A stretch of 64,000 nucleotides of DNA from Lytechinus variegatus (Eukaryota > Echinodermata > Echinoidea > Temnopleuroida > Toxopneustidae): NCBI RefSeq assembly GCF_018143015.1, contig NC_054741.1, positions 9,822,683 to 9,886,682 on the forward strand, given 5' to 3'. Below, piece after piece: positions 21,871-34,600 of this stretch. Below the pieces are notes generated by a model that was not told where the DNA came from, made no database searches, and saw only the letters and a list, made by a program, of their open reading frames with translations. Every line of letters begins with the position of its first letter. Position 1 is the first letter of the stretch. The translations under genes were made by a program, and so were the position numbers.

Positions 21871-22133
21871 ATGTTAAACATTTTGTGGTTCAATCAAGAT
21901 AATTGTCAAATCTGTGAAAATTGAAATATTCTTTAATTAAAATAACCCCCCAAAATAGTGAGTCATTATCACTGACTTTTGCATATAACCTTTTTTAAAA
22001 GATCATCAAAACTTTTAAATGTCATAACTTTGTTACTTTACTTTCGATTTTGACAATTTTCAACATGGTGCTTTGTTGATTTTCTGTATTGATTCCAATC
22101 ATTTTTTTTCTGGGGTGTACTTGAACTTTAATT
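21871..22133. mobile_element. MITE family A, copy 4, right fragment
   Basis: Continues the family A sequence after the insertions: ATTGTCAAATCTGTGAAAAT, then ATGTCATAACTTTGTTACTT, and the terminus CTGGGGTGTACTTGAACTTT, which mirrors the family A start. Confidence 0.55.
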
Positions 22134-22478
22134 TTGAAATTATGTCCACACAACAACTAGAGGTCAGTGGTCACAACATCGCGCGTGTTTTTGCACCCAC
22201 GTGCACATCAACTTGCAAATTTCTGCACAAAGATTGTAACCAAGGGCTTGGAACTGGGGCCATGTGGCACACCATTTACGGCGTGCTGGCCTCGTTTTCT
22301 TAAATGATTTTGCCTTTTAGGAGAGCTCTCTGTTATTTTATTAAACTGCACAAAATGTAACTTTCCCTTGAAATAGGATCAATAACTTTTTAATCAGGTG
22401 TAGTTAAGGAATCGTCTTTCATAATTATGCATTCATATTATATAACAGTTAACTTTGTATTGTTGACATTCACCATTT

Positions 22479-23398
22479 CACCTGCAAAGCAGCTTTTCCG
22501 ACCACGGCGGCGGCGTCAACACTAAATCCTTACCTTAGGCTAAGTTTTTTTAATAACAGCATAACTTAGAAAGTATATGGACCTAGTTCACGAAACTTGG
22601 ACATAAGGTTAATAAAGTTTACTGAACATTCTGCCTGAGTTTCAGGTTACATGACCGAGGTCAAAGGTTATTTACTTAGGGTCAATGAACTTGGACCATG
22701 TTGGGGAATCAACATCAAAATCTTAACCTAAGGTTAAGTTTTTGACATTTCGTCATAATTTCGAAAGTATATGGACCTAGTTCAATAAACTTGGTCATAA
22801 AGGTAATCAAATATTACTGAACATCCTGTCTGAGTTTCAAGTCACATGACGAAGGTCAAAGGTCATTAAAGGTCAATGAACTTTTACCATGCTGGGGGCA
22901 TTTGTTGAATTACCATCATAGCTCCCCAAGTGTATTGTTCTAGTTCATAAAACATGGACATAAAAGTAATCAATTATCACTGAACATCCTGTGAGAGTTT
23001 TAGTCCACATGACTAAGGTCAAAGGTAATTTAAGGTCAAAGAACTTTGGCCATGTGGGGGTATTTGTTTAAAAAAAATCATAACTCTGAAAGTGTATGTA
23101 TCTAGTTCATAAAACTTGGACGTAAGATTAATTAAGTATCACTGAACATCTCGTGCGAGTTTCAGGTCGCATGACCAAAGTCAAATGTCATTTAAGGTCA
23201 ATGCACTTTGGCCATGTTTATGGATATAGTTTATGACATGTGGACATAGGGGTAATCAAGTCTTTGGTCACATGATCAAGGTCAATTGCTATTTAGGGTC
23301 AATGAACGTAGTATTGTATTATTATATGAATAATGTTTTTTGTGAAAAATTATCTTAGTTTTTAAAGTGCAGCACTGTTGCTATATGTAATGCAGGTG
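22479..23398. repeat. degenerate tandem-unit element bounded by CACCTGCA/TGCAGGTG
   Basis: Five units of about 165-185 bp are recognised by AAAGTATATGGACCTAGTTC, GAACATCCTG, AGTTTCAGGTCACATGAC and AAGGTCAATGAACTTTGGCC. They start near 22567, 22754, 22926, 23088 and (truncated) 23220. The block is bounded by CACCTGCA on the left and TGCAGGTG on the right, with GCGGCGGCGTCAACACTAAA leading into the first unit. It is a known-looking style of metazoan dispersed tandem element; it has no ORF. Confidence 0.65.
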
Positions 23399-24117
23399 AG
23401 ACTGCCAGAGGTGCTCCACTTGTTTAAAGTTAAGTGAGCATAGAAATAAGCAAAATAAGCAGGTAACAATATAGAGTTAATGTAGTTATTTCAATCCTCA
23501 CTTGCAAGGACGAATTCTTGGTAGGCCTATTCATGATTAGAACAGAGCTATATATATGAATAACTTTATTGTCACTTCCAAAGAAATAGGTCTACTATAG
23601 CTCGAATAATTACACTGTTCATTTATTTTGCAATGCCTTTCAAGTTTCAGGTTTCGATGAGATTAATTCGAGAAACATGTTTTAACGGATGACAACAAAC
23701 TATCAAAAATTATATTAGGCCTATACGTGGACTCGTTGACGGGGCACACGATAAAGGCGAAAAATGAGAAGTCGGAAATTTAGCCGCAATCTTTACAAAC
23801 ACTCAAACAGAATATGTAGTAAGCATTGAAGGGAATTGCAAAATCATATTTCAAAGTATTTACATAACATTGTCTGTGAAGACTGAATCACAAGGGATAG
23901 ATGTCATTGGTTATCATCCATCATTTACCATGTTTACTGTTGAAAAGATGGGAAAGACATGGTACAGATAAGGCACGTGTAAACAGGTATATAGTCTATT
24001 TAACTTTGATAGTCCAAATCCACATTATTGGCTTAGGTGGGAGATTAGATAAACTAACGTCATGGATGAAGGAGAAGAGGGAGAGAGCGTATGGCAAGCT
24101 GTTTTAATATTTAATTC

Positions 24118-26760
24118 TGATAGGATTCAGTTCTTGATATCAATAAATTGTTTTGTCAAGTTAAGCAATGGTAAGTGTTGATATCAAGAAATCGAATTCT
24201 TGATATCAAGAAATGGTTTTGTGTAGTCAAGCAATGATAATTCTTGATATCAAGAAATGGTTTGTGTAGTCAAGCAATGATAATTCTTGATATCAAGAAA
24301 TTGTTTGTGTAGTCAAGCAATGATAATTCTTGATATCAAGAAATTGTTTGTGTAGTCAAGCAATGATAATTCTTGATATCAAGAAATGGTTTGTGTAGTT
24401 AAGCAATGGTAATTCTTGATATCAAGAAATGGTTTGTGTAGTCAAGCAATGTTAATTCTTGATATCAAGAAATGGTTTTGTGTAGTCAAGCAATGATAAT
24501 TCTTGATATCAAGAAATGGTTTGTGTAGTCAAGCAATGATAATTCTTGATATCAAGAAATGGTTTTGTGTAGTCAAGCAATGGTAATTCTTGATATCAAG
24601 AAATGGTTTGTGTAGTTAAGCAATGGTAATTCTTGATATCAAGAAATGGTTTGTGTAGTCAAGCAATGGTAATTCTTGATATCAAGAAATGGTTTTGTGT
24701 AGTCAAGCAATGATAATTCTTGATATCAAGAAATGGTTTGTGTAGTCAAGCAATGATAATTCTTGATATCAAGAAATGGTTTTGTGTAGTCAAGCAATAG
24801 TAATTCTTGATATCAAGAAATGGTTTGTGTAGTCAAGCAATGATAATTCTTGATATCAAGAAATGGTTTTGTGTAGTCAAGCAATGATAATTCTTGATAT
24901 CAAGAAATGGTTTGTGTAGTCAAGCAATGATAATTCTTGATATCAAGAAATGGTTTGTGTAGTCAAGCAAAGATAATTCTTGATATCAAGAAATGGTTTT
25001 GTGTAGTCAAGCAATGATAATTCTTGATATCAAGAAATGGTTTTGTGTAGTCAAGCAATGATAATTCTTGATATCAAGAAATGGTTTGTGTAGTCAAGCA
25101 ATGATAATTCTTGATATCAAGAAATGGTTTGTGTAGTCAAGCAAAGATAATTCTTGATATCAAGAAATGGTTTTGTGTAGTCAAGCAATGATAATTCTTG
25201 ATATCAAGAAATGGTTTGTGTAGTCAAGCAATGATAATTCTTGATATCAAGAAATGGTTTTGTGTAGTCAAGCAATGGTAATTCTTGATATCAAGAAATG
25301 GTTTGTGTAGTTAAGCAATGGTAATTCTTGATATCAAGAAATGGTTTGTGTAGTCAAGCAATGGTAATTCTTGATATCAAGAAATGGTTTGTGTAGTTAA
25401 GCAATGGTAATTCTTGATATCAAGAAATGGTTTGTGTAGTCAAGCAATGGTAATTCTTGATATCAAGAAATGGTTTTGTGTAGTCAAGCAATGATAATTC
25501 TTGATATCAAGAAATGGTTTGTGTAGTCAAGCAATGATAATTCTTGATATCAAGAAATGGTTTTGTGTAGTCAAGCAATGATAATTCTTGATATCAAGAA
25601 ATGGTTTGTGTAGTCAAGCAATGATAATTCTTGATATCAAGAAATGGTTTTGTGTAGTCAAGCAATGGTAATTCTTGATATCAAGAAATGGTTTGTGTAG
25701 TTAAGCAATGGTAATTCTTGATATCAAGAAATGGTTTGTGTAGTCAAGCAATGGTAATTCTTGATATCAAGAAATGGTTTTGTGTAGTCAAGCAATGATA
25801 ATTCTTGATATCAAGAAATGGTTTGTGTAGTCAAGCAATGATAATTCTTGATATCAAGAAATGGTTTTGTGTAGTCAAGCAATAGTAATTCTTGATATCA
25901 AGAAATGGTTTGTGTAGTCAAGCAATGATAATTCTTGATATCAAGAAATGGTTTTGTGTAGTCAAGCAATGATAATTCTTGATATCAAGAAATGGTTTGT
26001 GTAGTCAAGCAATGATAATTCTTGATATCAAGAAATGGTTTGTGTAGTCAAGCAAAGATAATTCTTGATATCAAGAAATGGTTTTGTGTAGTCAAGCAAT
26101 GATAATTCTTGATATCAAGAAATGGTTTTGTGTAGTCAAGCAATGATAATTCTTGATATCAAGAAATGGTTTGTGTAGTCAAGCAATGATAATTCTTGAT
26201 ATCAAGAAATGGTTTGTGTAGTCAAGCAAAGATAATTCTTGATATCAAGAAATGGTTTTGTGTAGTCAAGCAATGATAATTCTTGATATCAAGAAATGGT
26301 TTGTGTAGTCAAGCAATGATAATTCTTGATATCAAGAAATGGTTTTGTGTAGTCAAGCAATGGTAATTCTTGATATCAAGAAATGGTTTGTGTAGTTAAG
26401 CAATGGTAATTCTTGATATCAAGAAATGGTTTGTGTAGTCAAGCAATGGTAATTCTTGATATCAAGAAATTGTTTGTGTAGTCAAGCAATGATAATTCTT
26501 GATATCAAGAAATTGTTTGTGTAGTCAAGCAATGATAATTCTTGATATCAAGAAATGGTTTGTGTAGTCAAGCAATGGTAATTCTTGATATCAAGAAATG
26601 GTTTGTGTAGTCAAGCAATGATAATTCTTGATATCAAGAAATGGTTTGTGTAGTCAAGCAATGATAATTCTTGATATCAAGAAATGGAATTTTTGATATT
26701 TAGAAATGGTTTTGTATAGTTGAGCAATGTTAATTCTTGATATCAAGAATAGGATTTAAT
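24118..26760. repeat. 43/44-bp satellite array with palindromic core
   Basis: About 2.6 kb of head-to-tail units, roughly 57 full copies. The unit is AATTCTTGATATCAAGAAAT followed by GGTTTGTGTAGTCAAGCAAT and GAT (43 bp); a GGTTTTG variant gives 44 bp. Each unit contains the perfect 16-bp palindrome TTCTTGATATCAAGAA with GATATC at its centre. Diagnostic variants (CAATAGTAATT at 24791 and 25876; CAAAGAT at 24964/26049 and 25138/26223) recur exactly 1085 bp apart, showing a higher-order duplication of about 25 units. Both edges have decayed units. No ORF runs through the array. Confidence 0.97.
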
Positions 26761-27950
26761 GTTAAAACGGCTCGCCATAAGAGCGAGTCACATATGTGTG
26801 TATTCGTATCTGTGAGCAAGGATCTTTTGAGATCTTTGAAGGTCTCAATTTTGTTTTAGTCACGGAGTAGGATAGGAATATTCACAATACAAGAATGAAG
26901 AAAACTGAGTCCATCCACGCATCTTCGCAAAGTCGTAATAAAGACCCACCGCGGATGACTCCATTCATTGTTTGAGGACGGTACGTAAGTGCTCTGGAAG
27001 AGTAAGGACATTGTCAATACAAGCTCTAAGAAGTATCAGGTAACAGGGGTAATCATGTACAAGTTCTTTCCATGTATGATTTAATTTTTTTTGTTAGATT
27101 CCATTTACCTTAATTTGAGTTTAGCATTAATATTGTTGATAAATTCTTCCAATTTTATATATATTCTGCCCGTCATCTCAACTTGAGAAACGCAAAGATC
27201 GCAGGTATCATCATCTCTGTGAATGTCTCTCTAATCATGATACGCGCGTTCATGCTTGACAAAGTAATTTGTAAATTGCCATTTTGTAGTATTTAAATAA
27301 TTTTGTTGTAAAAAGAAATTACGGATATCTCGTCTCGATTCTCGCGTAGGCTTTTTTGTGTTCGCCATCTGTTGATGAAATGAAATTCTATATGTCACAA
27401 ACTTCTTTGAATATCTCCTACGTTTAACAACCAGACATAAATTATCTCGTGATATATAAATATAGCTGCTATCAAAACTCTTATCTAGCGTGTGTGGGTT
27501 CGTGTGTTTTGGGGTAGGTGGGAGAGTGCGCGCGTGTGTTTACGTTGGGGCTTGTGTGCATGGGTGCAGGGGGATATAGGTGAAGCTACTGTTAGTAGCT
27601 CAATGGATGGAGAGGGATCGTAGTCTGCAGGCACAGACCCTCATTGGAAATTCGTTCAACAAGTGTGCCTCCACGCAAAGACTAGCACATACAAAACTTG
27701 AGCGAGAAAGCCTTCAGTACACAAGGCATGAGTATAGGCTGCACATTCAGACCCTTATTTCGAGTGAAGGGTTTGCCCAGCAGACTAGAGGGATCGTGAG
27801 CGGAAGGAGAAGAGATTAGAAAAAAGTCGGGAGGTAAAAAGAGGTGAAGTGGGAGAGAGAACAAGAGATAGTAGACATAGCGGAAGAGATATCAACACAT
27901 TCAGAAAGTAGTCTGCAAGCACACTCATATTTGACACTTTAACCATTATC
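26761..27950. other. intergenic, no gene recognised
   Basis: Mixed-composition DNA. TAGCTCAATGGATGGAG at about 27596 resembles a tRNA A-box, but no proper B-box follows, so it is at best a decayed SINE. An inverted CTCF-like CGCCATCTGTTG lies at about 27364. Confidence 0.35.
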
Positions 27951-28064
27951 TAACCTCTTGTCGAGGCCCTGGCGGTTGCTTCCCGAGCAAAGCGAGGGAT
28001 ACCCTAATTCGCTTTGCGGATCGCTTCGCTCTGGAAGCACTCCGCTAGGGCCTCGACAAGAGGC
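27951..28064. mobile_element. foldback element flanked by 11-bp direct repeats
   Basis: Arms CCTCTTGTCGAGGCCCTGGC (27954) and GCTAGGGCCTCGACAAGAGG (to 28063) pair over 22 nt with one mismatch. The core contains CGAGCAAAGCGAGGGA and CGCTTTGCGGATCGCTTCGC. TAACCATTATC occurs immediately before (27940-27950) and after (28065-28075), as an 11-bp putative target duplication. Length and duplication size suggest a foldback or Mutator-like non-autonomous element. Confidence 0.65.
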
Positions 28065-28075
28065 TAACCATTATC

Positions 28076-31000
28076 AGGTCTGAAGTGAAGTATAGACTCC
28101 AAAGACTGTTTTGTCAGCCGTGGTACATAGTGAATCTATTAATATCTATAGTCCCCTTGCTTCAGACTCTGTATTATATATGTGAACAACAAGGGTCTGT
28201 GCCTGGAGACTATTCAGAAAGGAAGCCTATGAGGAGGAGGTGGGGGAGGCGGGGAAGGGTATCGAAAGCCCCCGGCGAAAGCCAAGGGGATCGAGTAACG
28301 TAAGAAGAGTAGAAGACTGCACGTCTCCATACGGAGTTATCGATATGGGGCCATGTTCACAAGAGTACTCAAAATGTATATTCAGGTTTTTTTTTTTAAT
28401 TATGGAGGATGTAGGCTAACGAATCGTGATGGATTTTATAGCCTACCAGTAGGTACCATTTCTGTGGGGCACATCAAAGGATAGCCAAATCGAGGAACAG
28501 CCTAGTACAGGTTTTATATTTCGAGGCCAGTTTGTTTCATGGGGACTTTGGGCGTTCAAGAATAATAGAATAGTAAATAATAAATCAGTTAAAGAAAACA
28601 AATCAATATATTTTGAGACATACTCTTTAAAGGATAATAATATGAAAAATAAGGCACACACGCATAAAACAAGCTTAAAATGATCATCATGTCGCGTGGA
28701 ATAGGGCCTAATTGTTGCGTAACGATGGGAGGAATGCATCGGTAGCCAGGAGGAGGGCATCCCACCCCTTTGACCTCTTCTCGGTGCCGCCAGTACATAA
28801 CAAGGAGGAGTGATATTACCCCCATCATCTATCTTCCACAGCGCCTAAGGTCACTTTGTAACGAACAGCATGCAATCCCGTCGCATGGTTCCCATTCCAT
28901 GTTGGCATCGGCCAGGCATTCGTGTACCCAGCAGCCAGACCAAGGCGAGGGGGCAGCGCTGATGACATCCGGGAAGAAGCTAGGTTGTGTGTTTGTGGGT
29001 GTGTGTGTGTTATAGATTAGTCTTATTGATCTGGAGACAGCATGGTCTCGAGAGGATAAGACCGTAAACATCTTGGAGATCTGAAATCGAGAACCTCTCA
29101 TTTTTAAAGGCTATTTTATACTTACGTTGTGATATCAACTTCAGGTAAGCTGATTGCCCTCATTATTTATTTATATATTCATTCATTCATTCATTCATTG
29201 TTTTGTTTGTTGTAAATCCCCTTTTCTTCTAAAGCATGAACAGACAGAACATCTGTATATGCCTCCCGAGTCGAGGTTTGTTGATCACGCGTGCATAAGA
29301 AAAGGCGTACATATTTAGTCCCGTCACAGGACAGGCGCGTAACGTGTGTTACGCGAAAAATAGTTGAGAACAAGGGCTATCATAATTATTATTCAGGCGA
29401 AGATGCATATGCTGTTTTTTGTGAATATTTGGTTGAAAGGTTTCACTTAATTTCCATTGGGCTGATACTAATTTATTTGACTTTATAGCGTAATAGTATA
29501 GAGGCTGTTAATCTCGACATAAGTACACACTATTATTCTATTTTTATATCGTCCGAAAGGGGCGATTTCCCCCTGATAGTCAGGATGATTTGCCTTGACA
29601 AGTGAAATTAAGTCAGAACAAGGGAGAATATGGGCCTAAGAATCCATTCAAAGCCTGGTTGGCGCCACAGAACGATCCATGTCATGTGATGTGTATGCTA
29701 TCCGACCTTGCTCGGATATCAGATCCTGATGTGAACATTGTGAGCCGATTGACCTCTTGGCCTTTGAGATGCAGTACAAGCACATGGGATGGATATGGAA
29801 ATGATTCAGCGGGGTTACGGGAGAAGCGGTGGGCTGGACGAGGGAGGTGATAAGTCAGCATGACTGAGCGCAGAGTATCTCTGCCAGAGTTTCCGAGTGA
29901 ATCAAAATGGGCCTAATTACTCTCTTGGGGCGGACCGCGAATAATTAAAATAGGAGACCGGATGACCTTCGCAACACAAAGCATAGCAATGATTGTAGAA
30001 CATTTTAACGATTGATTGTACAATGTACAATCAATTATTGTGTTGCTGCATGGACCCTGGTATGGAAAATTATATCATGGCACATCTCTACAAACAGAGA
30101 TACAAAACCTATTCATTTACAACACTGATCTATTTTTGTGCTGTGGAGCTTGTTAAATACTGATGATATTCGGATGATATCTAGGCTATGTCCACTTTCA
30201 TTTCTTATTGGCCCCGGCGTCGTATTACGTCAGCCGTGTGAACACGGCTGTGCTGCGACGCCTAATAAGACGGTACATTCAGGGAGTATATTATAGACCC
30301 AACTCCCTGGTACATTGTATGTAATTACGATAACTTACACACGAGACGGTACTGTTCTTACCAGCTGTGTGAAAACATCCACAGAGATGCTGAAGAAGAA
30401 TGGTCACACGATGACGCATAACTAAGATGCCATCACTATCGGGGACTCCCACATGGAGAATGATTTACGTGTACGAGCAATGGAAATAGGTATATAGGCT
30501 GCCAAGATGACATTAAGGGCGGGAGGGAGGGGGTGCAATAATCAGAAGAGGGCACCCCTATCGATTTTTCTCAAACCGCAGCTATTGCAAAGTGTTTGAA
30601 AAATAGGAAAACTGACATTGTCATTAATTAAAATAGTATTCAGATATTTAAAAACATGCTACAAACCCACAAAACAGATAAACTTGCAAAGAATAGTAAT
30701 GTGAGTCACTTAAGAAAGTACAAAGCAATCATAATATTGGCTCTGAATGGAGTGATCCATCCGTATCTCTTTTTTAATGAGGAAGGGGGCAGAAGAAGAG
30801 AAGGAAATAAAACAAACAAAAAGAAGAACAACAACAACAAAATGGGAGTTTTCGCCTTTACTACGGTGAAACTCTCTACAACACATCGATTCCTTTGAAA
30901 ATGCAATTAAACTCAATATGGAGAGCAGAGAGGCTTTTCTCGAAAGTTTGTGGACTGGGACAGCATTATATCCGCTGAGGAACAATTGTAATTATAATGT

Positions 31001-31411
31001 TGTCCAGAGTCAAGAGCTACCGACGCTGTCCCGGTCCACCAACTATCGACAAAACTATCCTCTGAAAGGAATTGGTGTGTAGTAGAGGGTCTCCTCCTAA
31101 TGCGGAAAGTCCAGATTAAAAGTCTTTACGGTGTTTTGGGTGGCGCCCAGACCTGGGTCCAGCCTGCATGGAACCTTGACTTGGTTCCACTCTCGTGAAA
31201 TCAATACAAGTGATTCAAGTAACCTTTCATCACGGTGTTGAATGTTATTTGTGTGCATTCACGTGTCGTCTCGCTTCTCGAGTATGGTATCTTCTTCTCG
31301 GCATATTAATTCAAACGCAGGCTATTTACCATCTCACTCCCCTTCCAATATCCAATCGTATTATTTAACTCTTCTAGGAGTCTTTGGCAAGTGGAGTAGA
31401 TATCAACAAGA
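28076..31411. other. intergenic and 5' flank of glutathione synthetase gene
   Basis: No coding exon is recognised. Contains an (ATTC)n run at about 29175-29198, a short perfect hairpin CAGCCGTGTGAACACGGCTG (30229-30248), and purine-rich sequence near 30780-30845. The last few hundred bases must include the GSS promoter and 5' UTR, but no TATA box or start site can be assigned. Confidence 0.35.
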
Positions 31412-31677
31412 ATGGTGGAGCTACACCCTGCGGTTGAGCTACCGCTCTCGACGGATGAACTGGAAGAGTTAGCGGAGGACATGAAGGATCGGGCATATGC
31501 GATGGGGGTACTAATCCGCCCCTCCAAACACCGGACGATACATGGACCCATTACGCTGCTCCCATCCACCTTCCCGAGACTTCTCTACAATAAGGCAATG
31601 CAACTACAGACTGATATTAATCTCCTTATGCTGGGGATCAGCAAAGACGATGAATTCCTATATGCAGCACTTAAAAG
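31412..31677 (+). CDS. GSS: GSS exon 1 (start codon)
   Basis: Encodes MVELHPAVELPLSTDELEEL onward to AALK; ends AAAAG|GTAGGA, leaving two bases of a split codon. It is strongly similar to the isolated exon at 51036-51298. Confidence 0.93.
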
Positions 31678-34600
31678 GTAGGACTACATTCTAAAATGAA
31701 TGCGTAAAATAATAATCATGAACTATCAAGTGCAAATGTATTGAAAAGCCCATGGACCTATCCACGGAGGATTATCTATTGTTACTGGGGGTGCTGTGAT
31801 AATGCTCAGCACCTCTATTAACATAAGAAATGAATCACATTAATTTAAACAATGGTCTGATTATACAGTGATACAGTGAGAGATGTGATGTCAGGCCTGC
31901 CTTTTAGGCCTATATATTTTTCTTTTCAGGTTTGAACCATGTATACTTGTAGAACATCTTAATTTGATTTTAACGGTGAGTCGATCTCGCATTTTATCAT
32001 GATTGTTCATCAGCTTCTAAAGCTGCGATATCACAGTGCCACGATGAGCAAATATCATGTTTTACATTCTTTGAACAGAAAATATTCGTGGTAATAGAAT
32101 ACATATATACAGGATTGCCCTTTTACGTCATTTCACTCATTAAAGTCCTTTTCAATCTGTTAGGAATCCATGGTAACTTCAAATGCTTATCCCATTTGGA
32201 GTCATTGTTTTGAGGAAATATACTGACAGGTGTTCTACACTACTGGAAATCTCAGCTGCTCCTAGCATCTGATTGGCTTGGAACTAATTAGTGAAAATTC
32301 GCTGAATGAAACTCTTCATGAAAACCTCCCTAAAGCTATGAATATTTAGTTTAAAAAATCATGTTCCAATCAGAATAATAGTAATAATAACGATAATATA
32401 CAGAATGAGTCAGATTTTTTTACACGAAACAAATCACAAATTTCAAGGGGTAAACACATGTCCAGACCACAAATATCTCGTGTCCTGAAAGAGTGTTTCC
32501 CCAAAATAATTTGATATATTTAAAAAAATCTGGTATGTGGAATACACTTGGATCATTAGGAGACATTGTTGTGATGTAAAAATTTGATTTGCGCTACATG
32601 CGTGAGTGCAAATATAATCCTGTATACGAGTTGCCTTGAACCTTGAAGAAGTACTCTCCCAAAAAGCGTACACGCTGTCCTGGAGAGGGTGCAGTAATTG
32701 CAGTAATTAATAGCAAAATATTTTTTCTTTTATGATAGTTCTTTGATTCATTTAATTCAAAAGGAATTTTGCAATGGCATTTACTACAGCTCCCTATATT
32801 TTGCTGCAAACTATTTCGTTAAAGTGTGAAGCCATTTTGATTATTATACTTTTTTGTGATGCTCAGATATATCTATGCAGTATGTAGTCAAATGCACGAT
32901 TTGACTTCAACCATTCCTCATTAATTGGGCATTTTATTTAAATTACAACAGTAAGTGTATATTATCATTATTATTATAATTATCATTGTTTCTATTATTA
33001 TTTATAGTTGATATCAAATCGTTTCTTGCATATAGAGTGGCTACATTGCACATGATTTAAAATCCTTCCATAAAAAAAAACTTTATCAAGTCTACTATGA
33101 CATTGTTGATTGTTAATCATTCTTTGGCGGCCAGTCTTCCATTCCAAATACCTTGAACGCATGACTCGGGTCAAGACCGACACCAAGGTCGGCAAATTTT
33201 GTCCATGAGGCCGGTTTCGACCACATCCCTGTCACGCTGTATATTAAAAATATACGCCTTTATTTCATATATCTCTTTATAGGCAGTGAATGGATAACGA
33301 AAGCTATTAAAATATGTTTGTGTAATTGGCAGTGTTGTTCCTGTTGACGAGTTCACAAGACGGCTTTATGAGATGCATTTACAAGTTAAAAAGGAAGGCT
33401 GCTTCAAGGCATGTATTTCTCATGAACTTCCTTTTATTTTTACATTGAAGTATCCTACTCGTGGACATATCTATTTTCTTTTAATTCCTTTTGTGTATCT
33501 TTTGCTTTCTTCATAATTATGTGTCACTCAAGTATCTTTCCTTATATTTTGTCCTTCGGGAACTTTGGTTATAGATTCTTTATTTCATTCATTAATTGCA
33601 ATATAAACGTAAGGCAGTGCTTGCAAGATAGTAACGACATAGATCAGAGTAAAATAGCATAAATGAAGAGAATCACAGGAATGGAATAGAACCAAAGGTA
33701 ATCGATGGACGCTGAAATTCTTCCCCCATGATTCTATTATATTGTTGTGTTGTTCTGTTCTTTAATGCGATATTAATATAATACTAAGATTAATCACACT
33801 TTTTAGCCGTTGATAATTAATCTCCGAAGATGCCTAATCTCCGAAGATGCCTAAGCTCATAGGCGGCGGAAGCGGGGGGGACGTGTCCCCCCCCTAAATT
33901 TGAGGAGGGGGGGACGGTCCCCCCCCCTAAATTTGTTGTTTTTTTTTTTTTTTTTTTTTTTTGCTTGCTTGTCAATTTATTTTCCTACGTCCCCCCTAAA
34001 ATTTTTGGGTTGAGAACCCTTTTTTTTTGCTTGTCAAAATTTTTTGGGTTGCATGTCCCCTCCTAAAATTTTTGGCTTCCGCCGCCAATGCCGAAGCTTA
34101 TATTTCTTGAGCCGAAGTCATGATAGTGCGGCCATTTGGCACGCGCGGGGAATCAACTGTGCCTTTAAAAACAGTCAATGACGGTTAGCAATAGGTTGCA
34201 AAATGTGCTATGTCAACAGGTAATTGACAGACCATCCATGTCTGTAATGTGAAATTGTCAGTTTGTTTTTGGCCTCCGCCCCTTGTTGACTTGCCAAGCT
34301 AATTCTCCATGACAGATCCGACTCGGACCATTGGACATATCGGTTTATTCTGGACAGATAGTTCAGAACGTTTGCTGACAGCGTGAAACTCTGGTTATGA
34401 GTGGGTTGAAATTTGTGTTGATGAGGGAGATTAGAGTTATGCTATATTGTCCAACTATGGCAGTTTTTTTTGTAGCGACGAAACGGGGACAAAAGTTGAT
34501 CCATGGACGTAAAATATGCATCTCCATGGTTATTTCATGACCTGTTTCCCACACCCATTTATCAAAATATTAATTCCATATTTATAAAGATTTCAAACAC

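Noticed and set aside
24118-26760. CRISPR-like regular repeat array
   Set aside because: Repeats are head-to-tail with no unique spacers; both the palindrome and the sequence between palindromes are conserved. It is a eukaryotic satellite.
27580-27819. tRNA gene (TAGCTCAATGGATGGAG A-box)
   Set aside because: No B-box or cloverleaf follows at the right distance; the sequence is at most a decayed SINE.
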